DNA of 7,978 nucleotides, from contig JAKBAU010000163.1 of NCBI GenBank assembly GCA_021808875.1, forward strand, positions 1 to 7,978, written 5' to 3'. The notes under the pieces are model-generated. The model was not told where the DNA came from. It made no database searches and worked only from the letters and a program-made list of their open reading frames with translations. The stretch is from Pseudomonadota bacterium. Its GTDB lineage: Bacteria > Pseudomonadota > Alphaproteobacteria > Micropepsales > Micropepsaceae. Made by a program: the position numbers and the translations under genes. This document shows positions 1 through 7,600 of the stretch, piece by piece. Positions within the stretch are counted from its first letter, which is position 1. Every line of letters begins with the position of its first letter.

Positions 1-590
1 GATCTGGCGAGCGCAAGGGCACCGACGGGCTCGTTGATCTGCCACGGACGGCAGCTGGTGCCAATCGCGCCCAGCAGGCGTGCTATGTCTGGCGCGAGGT
101 TCCGGTTCCGGTGATTGCAGCGGTGCATGGCGTTGCCTTCGGCGGAGGGCTCCAGGTGGCACTCGGCGCAGATCTGCGCTTTGTTACCGCCGATGCCAAA
201 CTGTCGGTGATGGAGATCAAGTGGGGTCTCGTCCCGGATATGGCGGGAATGGCACTGCTGCGCCGGCTCGTTCGCGATGATGTCGCGCGCGAACTCACAT
301 TCAGTGGTCGGACCGTGCTGGGTGAGGAGGCGGTGAGGATCGGGCTTGCGACCCGCCTCTGTGCGGATCCACGCGCAGAGGCACTGACCTTTGCCAAGCT
401 GATCGCCAACCAGAATCCCGATGCGATCCGGGCTGGCAAACGTCTGCTCAATCTGTCTGTCGAGGCTGATGCCAAGGAGATCTTCAAGGCCGAGACGACC
501 GAGCAGGTGGCCCTGATCGGTTCTCCCAACCAGGTTGAAGCGGTGATGGCCAATCTCCAAAAGCGCGCACCCCGCTTTGTTGACGGCTGA
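1..590 (+). CDS. Crotonase/enoyl-CoA hydratase family protein, C-terminal part (5' end outside window)
   Basis: The frame is open from base 3 to the TGA at 588-590, giving 195 residues; with a family length near 260-270, roughly 65-75 N-terminal residues lie upstream. Family members bind acyl-CoA thioesters in the cytoplasm and usually hydrate or isomerise enoyl-CoA in beta-oxidation-type pathways. The crotonase signature is clear: VIAAVHGVAFGGGLQ (visible residues 37-51) builds the oxyanion-hole region, followed by ALGADLRF and then MEIKWGLVPDMAG (70-82). In classical hydratases two glutamates act as acid/base. The second is kept (Glu71 in MEIKWG), but the first, expected after GGG-x, is Gln51. 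The GGGLQ...KWGLVPDMAG pattern and the ending SPNQVEAVMANLQKRAP match, from memory, a broad proteobacterial crotonase subgroup whose substrate is not established. Family membership is solid; hydratase versus isomerase or another crotonase reaction is open. Confidence 0.93.
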   Translation, partial: SGERKGTDGLVDLPRTAAGANRAQQACYVWREVPVPVIAAVHGVAFGGGLQVALGADLRFVTADAKLSVMEIKWGLVPDMAGMALLRRLVRDDVARELTFSGRTVLGEEAVRIGLATRLCADPRAEALTFAKLIANQNPDAIRAGKRLLNLSVEADAKEIFKAETTEQVALIGSPNQVEAVMANLQKRAPRFVDG

Positions 591-609
591 CCCCGCTTCC
601 CTGTCGGGG
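591..609 (+). terminator. Weak hairpin just after the crotonase stop
   Basis: CCCCG (591-595) pairs with CGGGG (605-609) around a 9-nt loop, starting on the base after the stop codon. There is no T-run downstream, so it is not a standard intrinsic terminator. It may only slow or protect the 3' end, or be chance in GC-rich DNA. Confidence 0.2.
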
Positions 610-732
610 CGAGCTTCATCACGCCATTCGCGTCAGAAGACAACCGCGCGGACCGCTCCATATCCGCGTGCTCCGTCGCTGCGCCGAGCCCTGCCAGAAC
701 TGCTGGGGCCTAAACCACGCTTTATAGATGGC

Positions 733-796
733 GAGAGAGCCTGCACCGCGGCTTTACGGACGCAGAATTTGCCCTTAAGTTGCCGCAGGCTCTCTC
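733..796 (+). promoter_or_regulatory. 12-bp perfect inverted repeat upstream of the 93-residue gene
   Basis: GAGAGAGCCTGC (733-744) is exactly complementary to GCAGGCTCTCTC (785-796), with a 40-nt spacer. Beyond a 5-nt bulge the pairing gains three more pairs (GGC 750-752 with GCC 782-784). The right arm ends 18 nt before the ATG at 815, so in RNA the stem would leave the weak ribosome-binding sequence around 804-809 free. A poor -10-like TATAGA lies at 723-728; if used, transcription would start close to the left arm, making this a 5'-terminal stem. It could instead be a protein-binding dyad or a terminator for upstream transcription. No -35 or -10 element is convincing. Confidence 0.5.
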
Positions 797-814
797 TATA
801 TACGGGACGAAACG

Positions 815-1096
815 ATGAAGTACGGGATCGATTATCGCTATCTTAAGAAGGGTGCCACCAAGGCCGTGGACAATACTTCTATGGCACGGCCGGTGGACGT
901 CGAAATCGACGAGGCGCAATTCGCGCTGATCCCGAATGTCGGCGATTATGTCGACCTGCCGGGCGAAAATGATTTTCGTAACATCCCGTGCCGCGGCAAG
1001 GTTTTACGCCGGCTGTTCCAGTACAAGCTGGGTTATTGCTACGTCCAGATTCTAGTCCAGGAGATCGATGAGGACTGGTCCAGCCTCTGGGGCTAG
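815..1096 (+). CDS. Small hypothetical protein, 93 residues
   Basis: I do not recognise this protein family with confidence. It reads ATG (815) to TAG (1094-1096). It has no signal peptide or membrane segment, so it is probably cytoplasmic. The N-terminus (MKYGIDYRYLKKGATK) is basic. The rest alternates short hydrophobic strands with turns: PVDVEID (26-32), FALIPNVGDYVDL (36-48), GKVLRRLF (61-68), YCYVQILVQE (74-83). This suggests a small beta-rich or barrel-like fold. The C-terminus is acidic and aromatic (EIDEDWSSLWG). Two cysteines (59, 75) are not arranged as a metal site. Evidence that it is real: no better frame competes here, the composition is protein-like, and it sits between two strong inverted repeats as a separate unit. 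The ribosome-binding site is weak (GGGACGA, 804-810). It points the same way as the crotonase gene but lies 224 bp away, so co-transcription is uncertain. Confidence 0.75.
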   Translation: MKYGIDYRYLKKGATKAVDNTSMARPVDVEIDEAQFALIPNVGDYVDLPGENDFRNIPCRGKVLRRLFQYKLGYCYVQILVQEIDEDWSSLWG

Positions 1097-1106
1097 ACCA
1101 GTCCTC
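1070..1106. terminator. Strong hairpin between convergent genes, spanning the 93-residue gene's stop codon
   Basis: GAGGACTGGTC (1070-1080) pairs perfectly with GACCAGTCCTC (1096-1106). After one C/A mismatch the stem continues with AGCC (1082-1085) against GGCT (1091-1094), closing on a 5-nt loop. That is 15 pairs with one mismatch. The stop codon TAG (1094-1096) is inside the structure. It lies 12 nt beyond the stop of the convergent dehydrogenase gene (1119), so it could serve transcripts from both sides. Neither strand has a following T-run, so it would be a non-canonical terminator or a 3'-end stabiliser. Confidence 0.55.
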
Positions 1107-1118
1107 CCGCTGCCGGAT

Positions 1119-2255
1119 CTAATAACCCATTAGCCGGGCATAGCGATCACGGTGAAAGGCGGGGCTCCCATAGGTTGCCTCGCTAACCCGTGCGCGCTTG
1201 AGATAAAGACCTGCGTCATGGGCGTCGGTCATACCGATGCCGCCATGCATCTGTACCATTTCATTGGAAACCAGATGCACAAGATCCCCGGCGCGTGCCT
1301 TGGCCAAGGAGCACAGCGCCGGCACATCGGTACTGCCGCGGTCACATGCAATTAAGGCGGCTTCAACACAGGAGCGAGTCAATTCCAGCTCCGTGTACAT
1401 CCGCGCAGCACGGTGCTGCAGCACCTGGAACGCGCCGATCAGCTGGCCGAACTGGGTCCGGGTCTTGAGGTAGTCCAGCGTAACCTCAAAGCTCTGGGCC
1501 GCATGACCAAGCATTTCAGCGGCGAGGCCGGCGCGAGAACGGTCCAAGATGGCGTCGAGCACACCAAAGCCTTTATCCACCTCACCCAGCACTGTATCTA
1601 AAGTCACGTCAACATCGCGGAACTGAAGACGCGCAGCGGCGCGACTGTCGGCCATATGCAGGGGTGTGCGAACCACGCCAGGGTGGTTTCCCGGAACAAG
1701 AAACAGGGTGACACCGTTCTCATCGCCCGCCTTGCCCGAGGTTCGAGCAGCCACAACCAGAATGTCGGCGACTGCACCATCGACAACAAAACTCTTGGTT
1801 CCGCTGAGCAAAAAGCCGGCACCCGCCCGGCGCGCCGTCAGCGCCACGCGCCTCGGCGCGTGATGGGCACCTTCATCCACGGCGAGGGCCCCGAGCGCCT
1901 CGCCAGCGGCAAATTTGGGCAACCACTCGCCCTTTTGCCTGTCATTGCCGGCCAGAAGCAACGCGGTGGCCGCGACAAGAGCGGTCGATAGAAGAGGGGA
2001 CGCCGTGAGTGTGCGTCCGGTCTCTTCGAGTACCAGTCCGATGCTCAGAAAATCCAGTCCGCTGCCACCATAGTTTTCCGGAATGAGGATTCCGGCCCAG
2101 CCCATCTCGCACATCTGCCGCCACAGGTTGCGATCAAAGCCCTCGCGATTGGCGCTATCGCGCAGCGCTCGAAACGCCGTGACGGGGGCTACCTCGCGTG
2201 TCCAATTTTTTGCTGCCTCTTGCAGCATCACCTGTTCTTCACTGAGCACGGCCAT
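1119..2255 (-). CDS. Acyl-CoA dehydrogenase family protein, probable non-catalytic subunit of a heteromeric dehydrogenase
   Basis: This 378-residue protein has the full acyl-CoA dehydrogenase fold: helical N-terminal domain (LSEEQ near 4; GWAGILIPENYGGSGLD 52-68), beta domain (about 120-225), and C-terminal helical bundle. It keeps RTQFG (266-270), which in this family contacts FAD across a subunit interface, and the QMHGGIGMT motif (335-343). It lacks a catalytic base at both known positions: the helix site used by isovaleryl- and long-chain dehydrogenases is Ser240 (DRSRAGL), and the C-terminal site of medium-chain enzymes falls in ATYGS (360-364). The usual FAD-binding E-P-x-x-G-S-D stretch is also degraded (AVDEGAHHAPR, 125-135). 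The same losses occur in one subunit of heterotetrameric dehydrogenases such as mycobacterial ChsE1-ChsE2. The gene begins 11 nt after its partner's stop, with AGGTGG (2265-2260) 4 nt before ATG. Family certain; subunit role inferred. Confidence 0.93.
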   Translation of the reverse strand: MAVLSEEQVMLQEAAKNWTREVAPVTAFRALRDSANREGFDRNLWRQMCEMGWAGILIPENYGGSGLDFLSIGLVLEETGRTLTASPLLSTALVAATALLLAGNDRQKGEWLPKFAAGEALGALAVDEGAHHAPRRVALTARRAGAGFLLSGTKSFVVDGAVADILVVAARTSGKAGDENGVTLFLVPGNHPGVVRTPLHMADSRAAARLQFRDVDVTLDTVLGEVDKGFGVLDAILDRSRAGLAAEMLGHAAQSFEVTLDYLKTRTQFGQLIGAFQVLQHRAARMYTELELTRSCVEAALIACDRGSTDVPALCSLAKARAGDLVHLVSNEMVQMHGGIGMTDAHDAGLYLKRARVSEATYGSPAFHRDRYARLMGY

Positions 2256-2266
2256 GATGCCACCTA

Positions 2267-3469
2267 TTATTGATGATCCATGAGCCCAAGCACGCGCTTG
2301 GCCACGACATTAAGGTTGATCTCGCTGGTACCGCCTTCGATCGAATTGCCCTTGGACCGCAGCATGTCGCGCATGGCCTGGACTTCAGCCGGACCGAAGC
2401 CCTCGCCCTCCCAGCCCAGTCCCTGATAGCCCATGGCCTCCACCAAGAGCTCGCAGCGTTCCTGATTGAGCCGTGCAGCGGCGTATTTGAGGATCGAGAC
2501 CGCCGGGCTAGGACCATTGGCGGTTTTGGCCTCATCGGCTAGCCGCCTGACCGTCAACGCAAAGGCACGGGCCTGCATGCGATGCTCGGCGATGCGCGCC
2601 CTCAGATCGCCATCGTCAATGCGCCCATCCACTTCACCGACATATTGCTTGGCCACATCCTCGAGCTCGAGACCGCCCCCAAAGCCGCTGCCAAATCCGC
2701 CCGCCGAGATATTCTGGCGCTCATACTGCAGCAGCCGCTTGGCAATCTCCCAGCCGCCGTTTAACCGGCCGACCAGATTCTCCTTAGGAACTTTGACATC
2801 GGTGAAAAAGGTTTCGCAGAACGGGGAGGAGCCGCTGATCAGGCGGATGGGACGTGCCTCCACTCCCGGTGTCGCCATGTCAAAAAGGATGAACGAGATC
2901 CCCTCATGCTTTTTGCTGGTATCGGTGCGCACCAGGCAAAAAATCCAGTCCGCCTGGTCGGCATAGGATGTCCAGATCTTCTGGCCATTGATCAGATAAT
3001 GGTCGCCACGGTCCTCACAGCGCGTACGCAGCCCGGCCAGGTCGGAGCCGGCTCCAGGTTCCGAATAACCCTGACACCAGCGGATTTCCCCGCGCACAAT
3101 CTTGGGCAGATGCTCGCGCTTTTGCTGTTCATTGCCATATTCAAGCAGGACCGGCCCCAGCATCCAAAGTCCGAAGGACAGCAATGGTGCGGCTGCGCCG
3201 ATGCGGCGCATTTCACTGTCCAAAACCTTGGCTTCATCGCGCGACAGCCCGCCGCCGCCATAAGCCTTGGGCCAAGTTGGCGCCGTCCAGCCTTTCGCCG
3301 CCATACGCTCAAGCCAGAGCTTGGCCTCAGGGTTTTTGTATGTCTGACGACGTCCGCCCCAGACCTCTTCACCCTGGGCGGGTCGGCCCGAGGTGCCGCG
3401 CATGGACGGGGGGCAGTTGGCATCAAGCCAGCTCCGTACCTCGCTGCGAAAACTTTCCAGATCGCTCAT
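2267..3469 (-). CDS. Acyl-CoA dehydrogenase, probable catalytic subunit of a heteromeric pair
   Basis: FAD-dependent alpha,beta-dehydrogenase of acyl-CoA thioesters, 400 residues, cytoplasmic. Domains: N-terminal helices (1-125, with WPKAYGGGGLS 67-76), beta domain carrying the FAD/substrate signature WCQGYSEPGAGSDLAGL (131-147) and KIWTSYA (164-170), then a C-terminal helical bundle. The likely catalytic base is Glu250 in YERQNISAGG, at the place used by isovaleryl- and long-chain dehydrogenases. The medium-chain position is Gly379 in IEGGTSEI (377-384), so it cannot serve. The R-x-Q-F-G motif, normally supplied to the neighbouring FAD, is absent here and present in the gene immediately downstream, so the two probably make one enzyme. 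The start at 3469 is preferred over an in-frame ATG at 3490 because GGAGG (3480-3476) lies 6 nt before it and MSDLESFRSEVRSWL is a typical family N-terminus. The substrate is unknown; relatives act on steroid side chains, dicarboxylic or other unusual acyl-CoAs. Confidence 0.94.
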   Translation of the reverse strand: MSDLESFRSEVRSWLDANCPPSMRGTSGRPAQGEEVWGGRRQTYKNPEAKLWLERMAAKGWTAPTWPKAYGGGGLSRDEAKVLDSEMRRIGAAAPLLSFGLWMLGPVLLEYGNEQQKREHLPKIVRGEIRWCQGYSEPGAGSDLAGLRTRCEDRGDHYLINGQKIWTSYADQADWIFCLVRTDTSKKHEGISFILFDMATPGVEARPIRLISGSSPFCETFFTDVKVPKENLVGRLNGGWEIAKRLLQYERQNISAGGFGSGFGGGLELEDVAKQYVGEVDGRIDDGDLRARIAEHRMQARAFALTVRRLADEAKTANGPSPAVSILKYAAARLNQERCELLVEAMGYQGLGWEGEGFGPAEVQAMRDMLRSKGNSIEGGTSEINLNVVAKRVLGLMDHQ

Positions 3470-3475
3470 CACTGA

Positions 3476-3480
3476 CCTCC
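3476..3480 (-). promoter_or_regulatory. Shine-Dalgarno site fixing the catalytic dehydrogenase start
   Basis: On the minus strand GGAGG is followed by TCAGTG and then ATG at 3469, an ideal 6-nt spacing. The earlier in-frame ATG at 3490 would place this site inside the coding region and has no comparable site of its own, so the shorter 400-residue product is preferred. Confidence 0.85.
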
Positions 3481-3558
3481 GGACGACCATACCACTTCTT
3501 CGACGTGAGCCGATTGTGCATCTTGGCGCAGCTTTGGGAAGAGGGCTGGTCGCAGGAT

Positions 3559-3588
3559 TTGCCAGCCGTTAGGTTGGCGGAGCATTAT
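3559..3588 (+). promoter_or_regulatory. Candidate promoter for the threonine aldolase gene
   Basis: TTGCCA (3559-3564, five of six matches to TTGACA) is followed after 18 nt by CATTAT (3583-3588, four of six matches to TATAAT). Transcription would begin near 3595, only about 8 nt before the ATG at 3603. That very short leader agrees with the lack of a Shine-Dalgarno site at a usable distance. The call is by eye from consensus matching only. Confidence 0.4.
3561..3578 (+). promoter_or_regulatory. Dyad between -35 and -10: possible operator or RNA hairpin
   Basis: GCCAGCC (3561-3567) and GGTTGGC (3572-3578) form a 7-bp stem with one G-T pair and a GTTA loop. CCAGCC (3562-3567) is also complementary to GGCTGG at 3544-3549, so two mutually exclusive pairings exist. 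If the promoter proposed here is right, the dyad lies within it and would be untranscribed, favouring a protein-binding site; if transcription starts further upstream, it would be a leader hairpin. Confidence 0.35.
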
Positions 3589-3602
3589 TTTGATCGACAG
3601 CC

Positions 3603-4634
3603 ATGAATTTTGCCAGCGACAACGCCTATGGCGCTTGCCCCGAAATCCTTGAGGCCGTAGTCCGCAGTGCGGAAGGCAGCCAGCCCTCCTACGGCGAGGA
3701 CGCCTGCAGCAATCGCCTGCGCGCCCGCTTGAGTGAGATTTTCGAGCGTGAGGTCTATGCCTTCCCCGTCATCACCGGGACCGCAGCCAATAGTCTGGCA
3801 CTGGCGACGCTCTGCCCGCCGCATGGCGCGATCTTCTGCCATGAGGAGGCACACATTGCGAGCGACGAGTGTGCCGCGCCGGAATTTTTCACCCATGGCG
3901 CCAAGGTGGTCGGCATTGCCGGGGCGGATGGCAAACTGACCCCAGCCGCGATCACGTCGATGCTGCCGCAATTTTCCCGAGGTGTGCACAGCCCAAAGCC
4001 CAGTGTCGTTTCGCTCACTCAACTGAGCGAGCTCGGGACGGCCTATGATGCTGAGCAGATCGCGCAGATCAGCGAGGTCTGTCGCGACCACGGCCTCTTC
4101 CTGCACATGGACGGAGCGCGTTTTGCCAACGCGCTGGTTGGGCAGAACACCAGCCCATCCGCGCTTTCCTGGCGCGCCGGCGTTGATGTGCTTTCTTTTG
4201 GCGCCACCAAGAACGGTGCCCTCAGTGCCGAATGCGTCATCTTCTTTGATCGCGCTCTGGCCGGAGACTTTGAATACCGCCGCAAGAAGAGCGGGCATCT
4301 GATCTCGAAGATGCGCTTCGTCTCCGCCCAGCTGGAGGCCTATCTGGCCAATGATCTGTGGCTCAAGTCCGCAGCGCGCGCCAACCATCTTGCCACGCAG
4401 ATGGCCCGCACACTGATGCAGGTTCAAGGTGCCAGCCTTGCCCACCCAGTTCAGGGCAACCAGATTTTCCTCTATCTGCCGGATCGGAAGGTGGCTCATC
4501 TGCGCGCCGGCGGTGCCAAATTCTACGACTGGCAGGCGAGCCGCGACGGCCGCACGCTGATCCGCCTGGTCACGAGTTTTGCTACACCCGAGAGCGCCAT
4601 TCAACAATTTGTCGAACTGGCCCGTGCGCCCTGA
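3603..4634 (+). CDS. ltaE: Low-specificity L-threonine aldolase family protein (PLP-dependent)
   Basis: A 343-residue cytoplasmic fold-type I PLP enzyme. Family members reversibly cleave L-threonine and L-allo-threonine to glycine and acetaldehyde, and often accept other beta-hydroxy amino acids. It resembles the Pseudomonas-type enzyme along its whole length: FASDNAYGACPEI at the N-terminus, YGED (30-33), NGTAAN-like TGTAANSLALATL (59-71), CHEEAHIASDECAAPEFF (79-96), HMDGARFAN (168-176) with Asp170 placed to contact the pyridine nitrogen, and SFGATKNGALSAE (198-210) with Lys203 as the PLP-binding lysine. His84 matches the ring-stacking histidine region of the family. Length is normal and all key residues are present. 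The start at 3603 is forced: the frame has a stop at 3591-3593 and no other start between. There is no good Shine-Dalgarno sequence. The gene stands alone, divergent from the dehydrogenase pair and convergent with the efflux operon. The symbol is by family; the exact natural substrate is unproven. Confidence 0.93.
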   Translation: MNFASDNAYGACPEILEAVVRSAEGSQPSYGEDACSNRLRARLSEIFEREVYAFPVITGTAANSLALATLCPPHGAIFCHEEAHIASDECAAPEFFTHGAKVVGIAGADGKLTPAAITSMLPQFSRGVHSPKPSVVSLTQLSELGTAYDAEQIAQISEVCRDHGLFLHMDGARFANALVGQNTSPSALSWRAGVDVLSFGATKNGALSAECVIFFDRALAGDFEYRRKKSGHLISKMRFVSAQLEAYLANDLWLKSAARANHLATQMARTLMQVQGASLAHPVQGNQIFLYLPDRKVAHLRAGGAKFYDWQASRDGRTLIRLVTSFATPESAIQQFVELARAP

Positions 4635-4650
4635 GAGGTGCAAGAGGCAG

Positions 4651-4668
4651 GCCCGCTATTCGGCGGGC
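4651..4668. terminator. GC-rich hairpin at the convergent aldolase/efflux gene ends
   Basis: GCCCGC (4651-4656) pairs with GCGGGC (4663-4668) around TATTCG. It lies 16 nt after the aldolase stop and covers the transporter's stop codon (4658-4656). Neither strand has a T-run after it, so any terminator role is uncertain. Confidence 0.35.
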
Positions 4669-7600
4669 TGCGCCACTGGTCGTGGCCGTAGTAACTGGCC
4701 GAGGCGATCGAGCTGCACATAGATCACCGGGGTGATGTAAAGGGTCAGCAGCTGACTGAGAACGAGCCCGCCAACCACGGCAAGACCAAGCGGCCGGCGG
4801 GCGTTTGAGCCCTCGCCAAAGCCGATGGCGATCGGCAGGGTTCCCGTCAGCGCCGCCATCGTAGTCATCATGATCGGGCGAAAGCGGACCAGACTCGCCT
4901 CGAAGATCGCCGCAGAGGCAGGGACCTCGGCACGGCGCTGACGCTCCAGTGCGAAATCAATCATCATGATGGCATTTTTCTTCACGATTCCGATGAGCAT
5001 GATCATGCCCACAAAGGCATAAAGGCTGAGCGGGGTGTTGAACAGCCACAGCGTGATCAGTGCGCCGACAGCCGCGGCCGGAAGTCCCGAAAGGATGGTC
5101 AGGGGATGGACGAAACTTTCATAGAGAATACCAAGGACAATGTAGACCACAATGATGGCAATGAGCAGCAGCAGGCCGCTGGAGCCCATCGACTGCTCAA
5201 AGGCTTTCGCCGTTCCCTGAAATGAGCCGGTGATCGTGGGCGGCATGTGCATATGCCGGCTGATCTGATCGATCTTGGTGACGGCATAGGATAGCGCCCG
5301 GCCCTGGGCGAGATTGAAGGACACCGTCACTGCCGGCAGTTCGCCAAGATGATTGATGGCAAGAGGCATCGAGCCCTGCGTTATCCGCGTCACTGCGTTC
5401 AGCGGCACCAAGGTGCCACTGCTCGACGTCACGTAAAGGCGCTGCAGGGCCGATGGACCAGTCTGGTATTTCGGCAGAAGTTCGAGAATGACCTCGTATT
5501 CATCGGTGGGCGCGTAAATCTGGGAAATCTGTTCGCCGCCGAAGGCCGCACCCAGTGCCGTCTGGATCTGGGTGGGGGTGACGCCCAGTGCCGCGGCACG
5601 GTCGCGTTCGATCTTGACCATGACGGTCGGATTGGACATGTCCAGATCGCTGTTGACATCGGCAAAGCCAGGCGTGCGTGCCAGGATGTCAACCAGGCGA
5701 TTGGCGTATTTGGCAAGCTGGTTGAGATCCAGTCCCTCCAGCGTGTACTGATAGGTTGCATTGGTCGAGTGTCCGCCGATATTCAGACTGGGCGGGTTAG
5801 CGGTAAACACCTGCAGACCAGGAATCTTCGCGAATTCGGGGCGCCACTGGGAAATAATGTCATCGACCGAACGGCGGCGCTGGCTGCGCGGAACAAGGTG
5901 CACGAAGATCCGCCCGGTGTTCACCCCGGCACTGGAGCCGCCCGAACCCACCGCCGACATCGCGGCCATCACCGCCGGATCGGCATTAACGATCGCAGCC
6001 ACTTTTTTCTGATATTTGAGCATCTGATCAAACGAGGTGCCGGTGCGCGCCTTGGTAAAGATCGCGATGGCACCGCTGTCCGAGGCGGGAATGAAATCCA
6101 TTGGGATGATCCGGAACATGACAACGGTGGCGACGATGCTCAGCAGAAAGAGGCTGAGAATCACGCGCGGATGGCGCATGCTCCAGTCCAGTGAGAGGCG
6201 GTAAGCGTCATGAAGGCGATTGAAGGCCGCCTCGCTATAAGCATAGAAGCGGCTGGCTCGTAGTCCTTCATCAGTGCGCAAAAGGCGACTGCAGAGCATG
6301 GGCGTCAGTGTCACCGACACAATGCCCGAGAACACGATGGCAAGCACGATCGTCACCGCAAATTCATGCAGCAGCCGGCCGACGATGCCGCCCATGAACA
6401 TCAGGGGAATGAACACCGCCACCAGCGAGGCCGTCATGGACAATATCGTGAAGGTGATTTCGCGCGAGCCATGGAGTGACGCGGTATAGGGATCTTCACC
6501 CATCTCGATATGGCGCACGATGTTTTCGAGCATAACGATGGCGTCGTCGACAACAAAGCCCACCGATAGCGTCAGTGCCATCAACGAGAGATTATCAAGA
6601 CTGAAGCCGAGATAGGACATACCTGCGAAGGTCCCAATCACGGCGATTGGCAATGCCAAAGACGGAATGAACGTGGCAGAGACCGAGCGCAGAAAGACGA
6701 AGATGACGAGGACGACGAGGATCGCGGCGATGCCAAGGGTCATTTGAACATCGCTAACCGAGGCGCGCACTGCCTGGCTGCGGTCAAAATGCACCATCAC
6801 ATGCAGTCCGGGCGGCACCTGCCTTTCAAAGCGAGGTAGAACCTGTCGGATTTCGTTGACGACTTTTATGGTATTGGATCCGGGCTGACGCTGAATCGCC
6901 AGGAGAATGGCGGGCTTACCAGTCTCGAAGCTCGCCTGGCGGGTGTCCTCGACGCTGTTGAGGACGCGAGCGACGTCTTCAATGCGCACCGGTGCACCGT
7001 TGCGGTAGGCGACAACCTGACGGGCAAATTGATGCGCATCTGTCAGCTGGCCATTGGCATGTATCACCTCGGCCTGGCGTGGCCCATTGAGCGAGCCGGT
7101 CGCTGCGTTGGAATTGGCATTGGCGGCGGCGCTCGCAACCATATCGATACCAATGCCGCGCGCGGCCAGTTCGTCGGGATCGGCCTGGATGCGCACGGCA
7201 TATTTCTGCTGACCGTAAACATTGACCTGGGCGACACCGTTCAGGGTTGAGAGCTCTCGGCCAAGCAGGGTCTCGGCATAATAATCCACCTGTGAGAGCG
7301 GCATGGTGTCGGAGGAAACGGCCAGATACATGATGGGGGCATCGGCAGGATTTTCCTTATGAATGGTCGGCGGATTGGGCATGTTGTGCGGCAGACGCCC
7401 CAGCGTCGCCGATATCGCCGATTGCACATCCTGTGCCGCAGCATCGATATTGCGGCTCAAATCAAACTGAATGACAATTTCAGTCTGGCTCTGCGTACTC
7501 GTCGACGTCATCGACGAGATGCCGGCAATCGTCGACAGTTCGCCCTCGAGCGGGGTTGCGACCGCACTGGCCATGGTGTCAGGATCCGCACCAGGCAGGC

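Noticed and set aside
83..661. 192-residue open frame on the minus strand opposite the crotonase gene
   Set aside because: It is antisense to a clear crotonase signature, is rich in Ser, Arg and Ala, and shows no domain; typical of an open antisense frame in GC-rich coding DNA.
797..802. TATATA as a -10 element for the 93-residue gene
   Set aside because: The nearest -35-like sequences (TTGCCC at 769, TTGCCG at 780) give spacers of 22 and 11 nt, neither of which is acceptable.
577..846. 89-residue plus-strand open frame bridging the crotonase end and the small gene
   Set aside because: Its composition is Arg/Ser-rich and it overlaps both the crotonase stop and the better-supported 93-residue gene; no homology is recognisable.
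2906..3475. 189-residue plus-strand open frame opposite the catalytic dehydrogenase
   Set aside because: It is the antisense shadow of the FAD signature region and N-terminal domain, with no start context or recognisable domain.
3470..3490. N-terminal extension (seven residues) of the catalytic dehydrogenase from the ATG at 3490
   Set aside because: A strong GGAGG lies within this stretch at the right distance for the ATG at 3469, and the shorter N-terminus is the family norm.
3184..3606. 140-residue plus-strand open frame reaching the aldolase start
   Set aside because: Most of it is antisense to the N-terminus of the catalytic dehydrogenase, the composition is implausible, and it ends just inside the aldolase start by chance.
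5349..6194. 281-residue plus-strand open frame inside the RND permease gene
   Set aside because: The opposite strand encodes a continuous, well-conserved permease here; the antisense product is Arg/Gly/His-rich without recognisable motifs.
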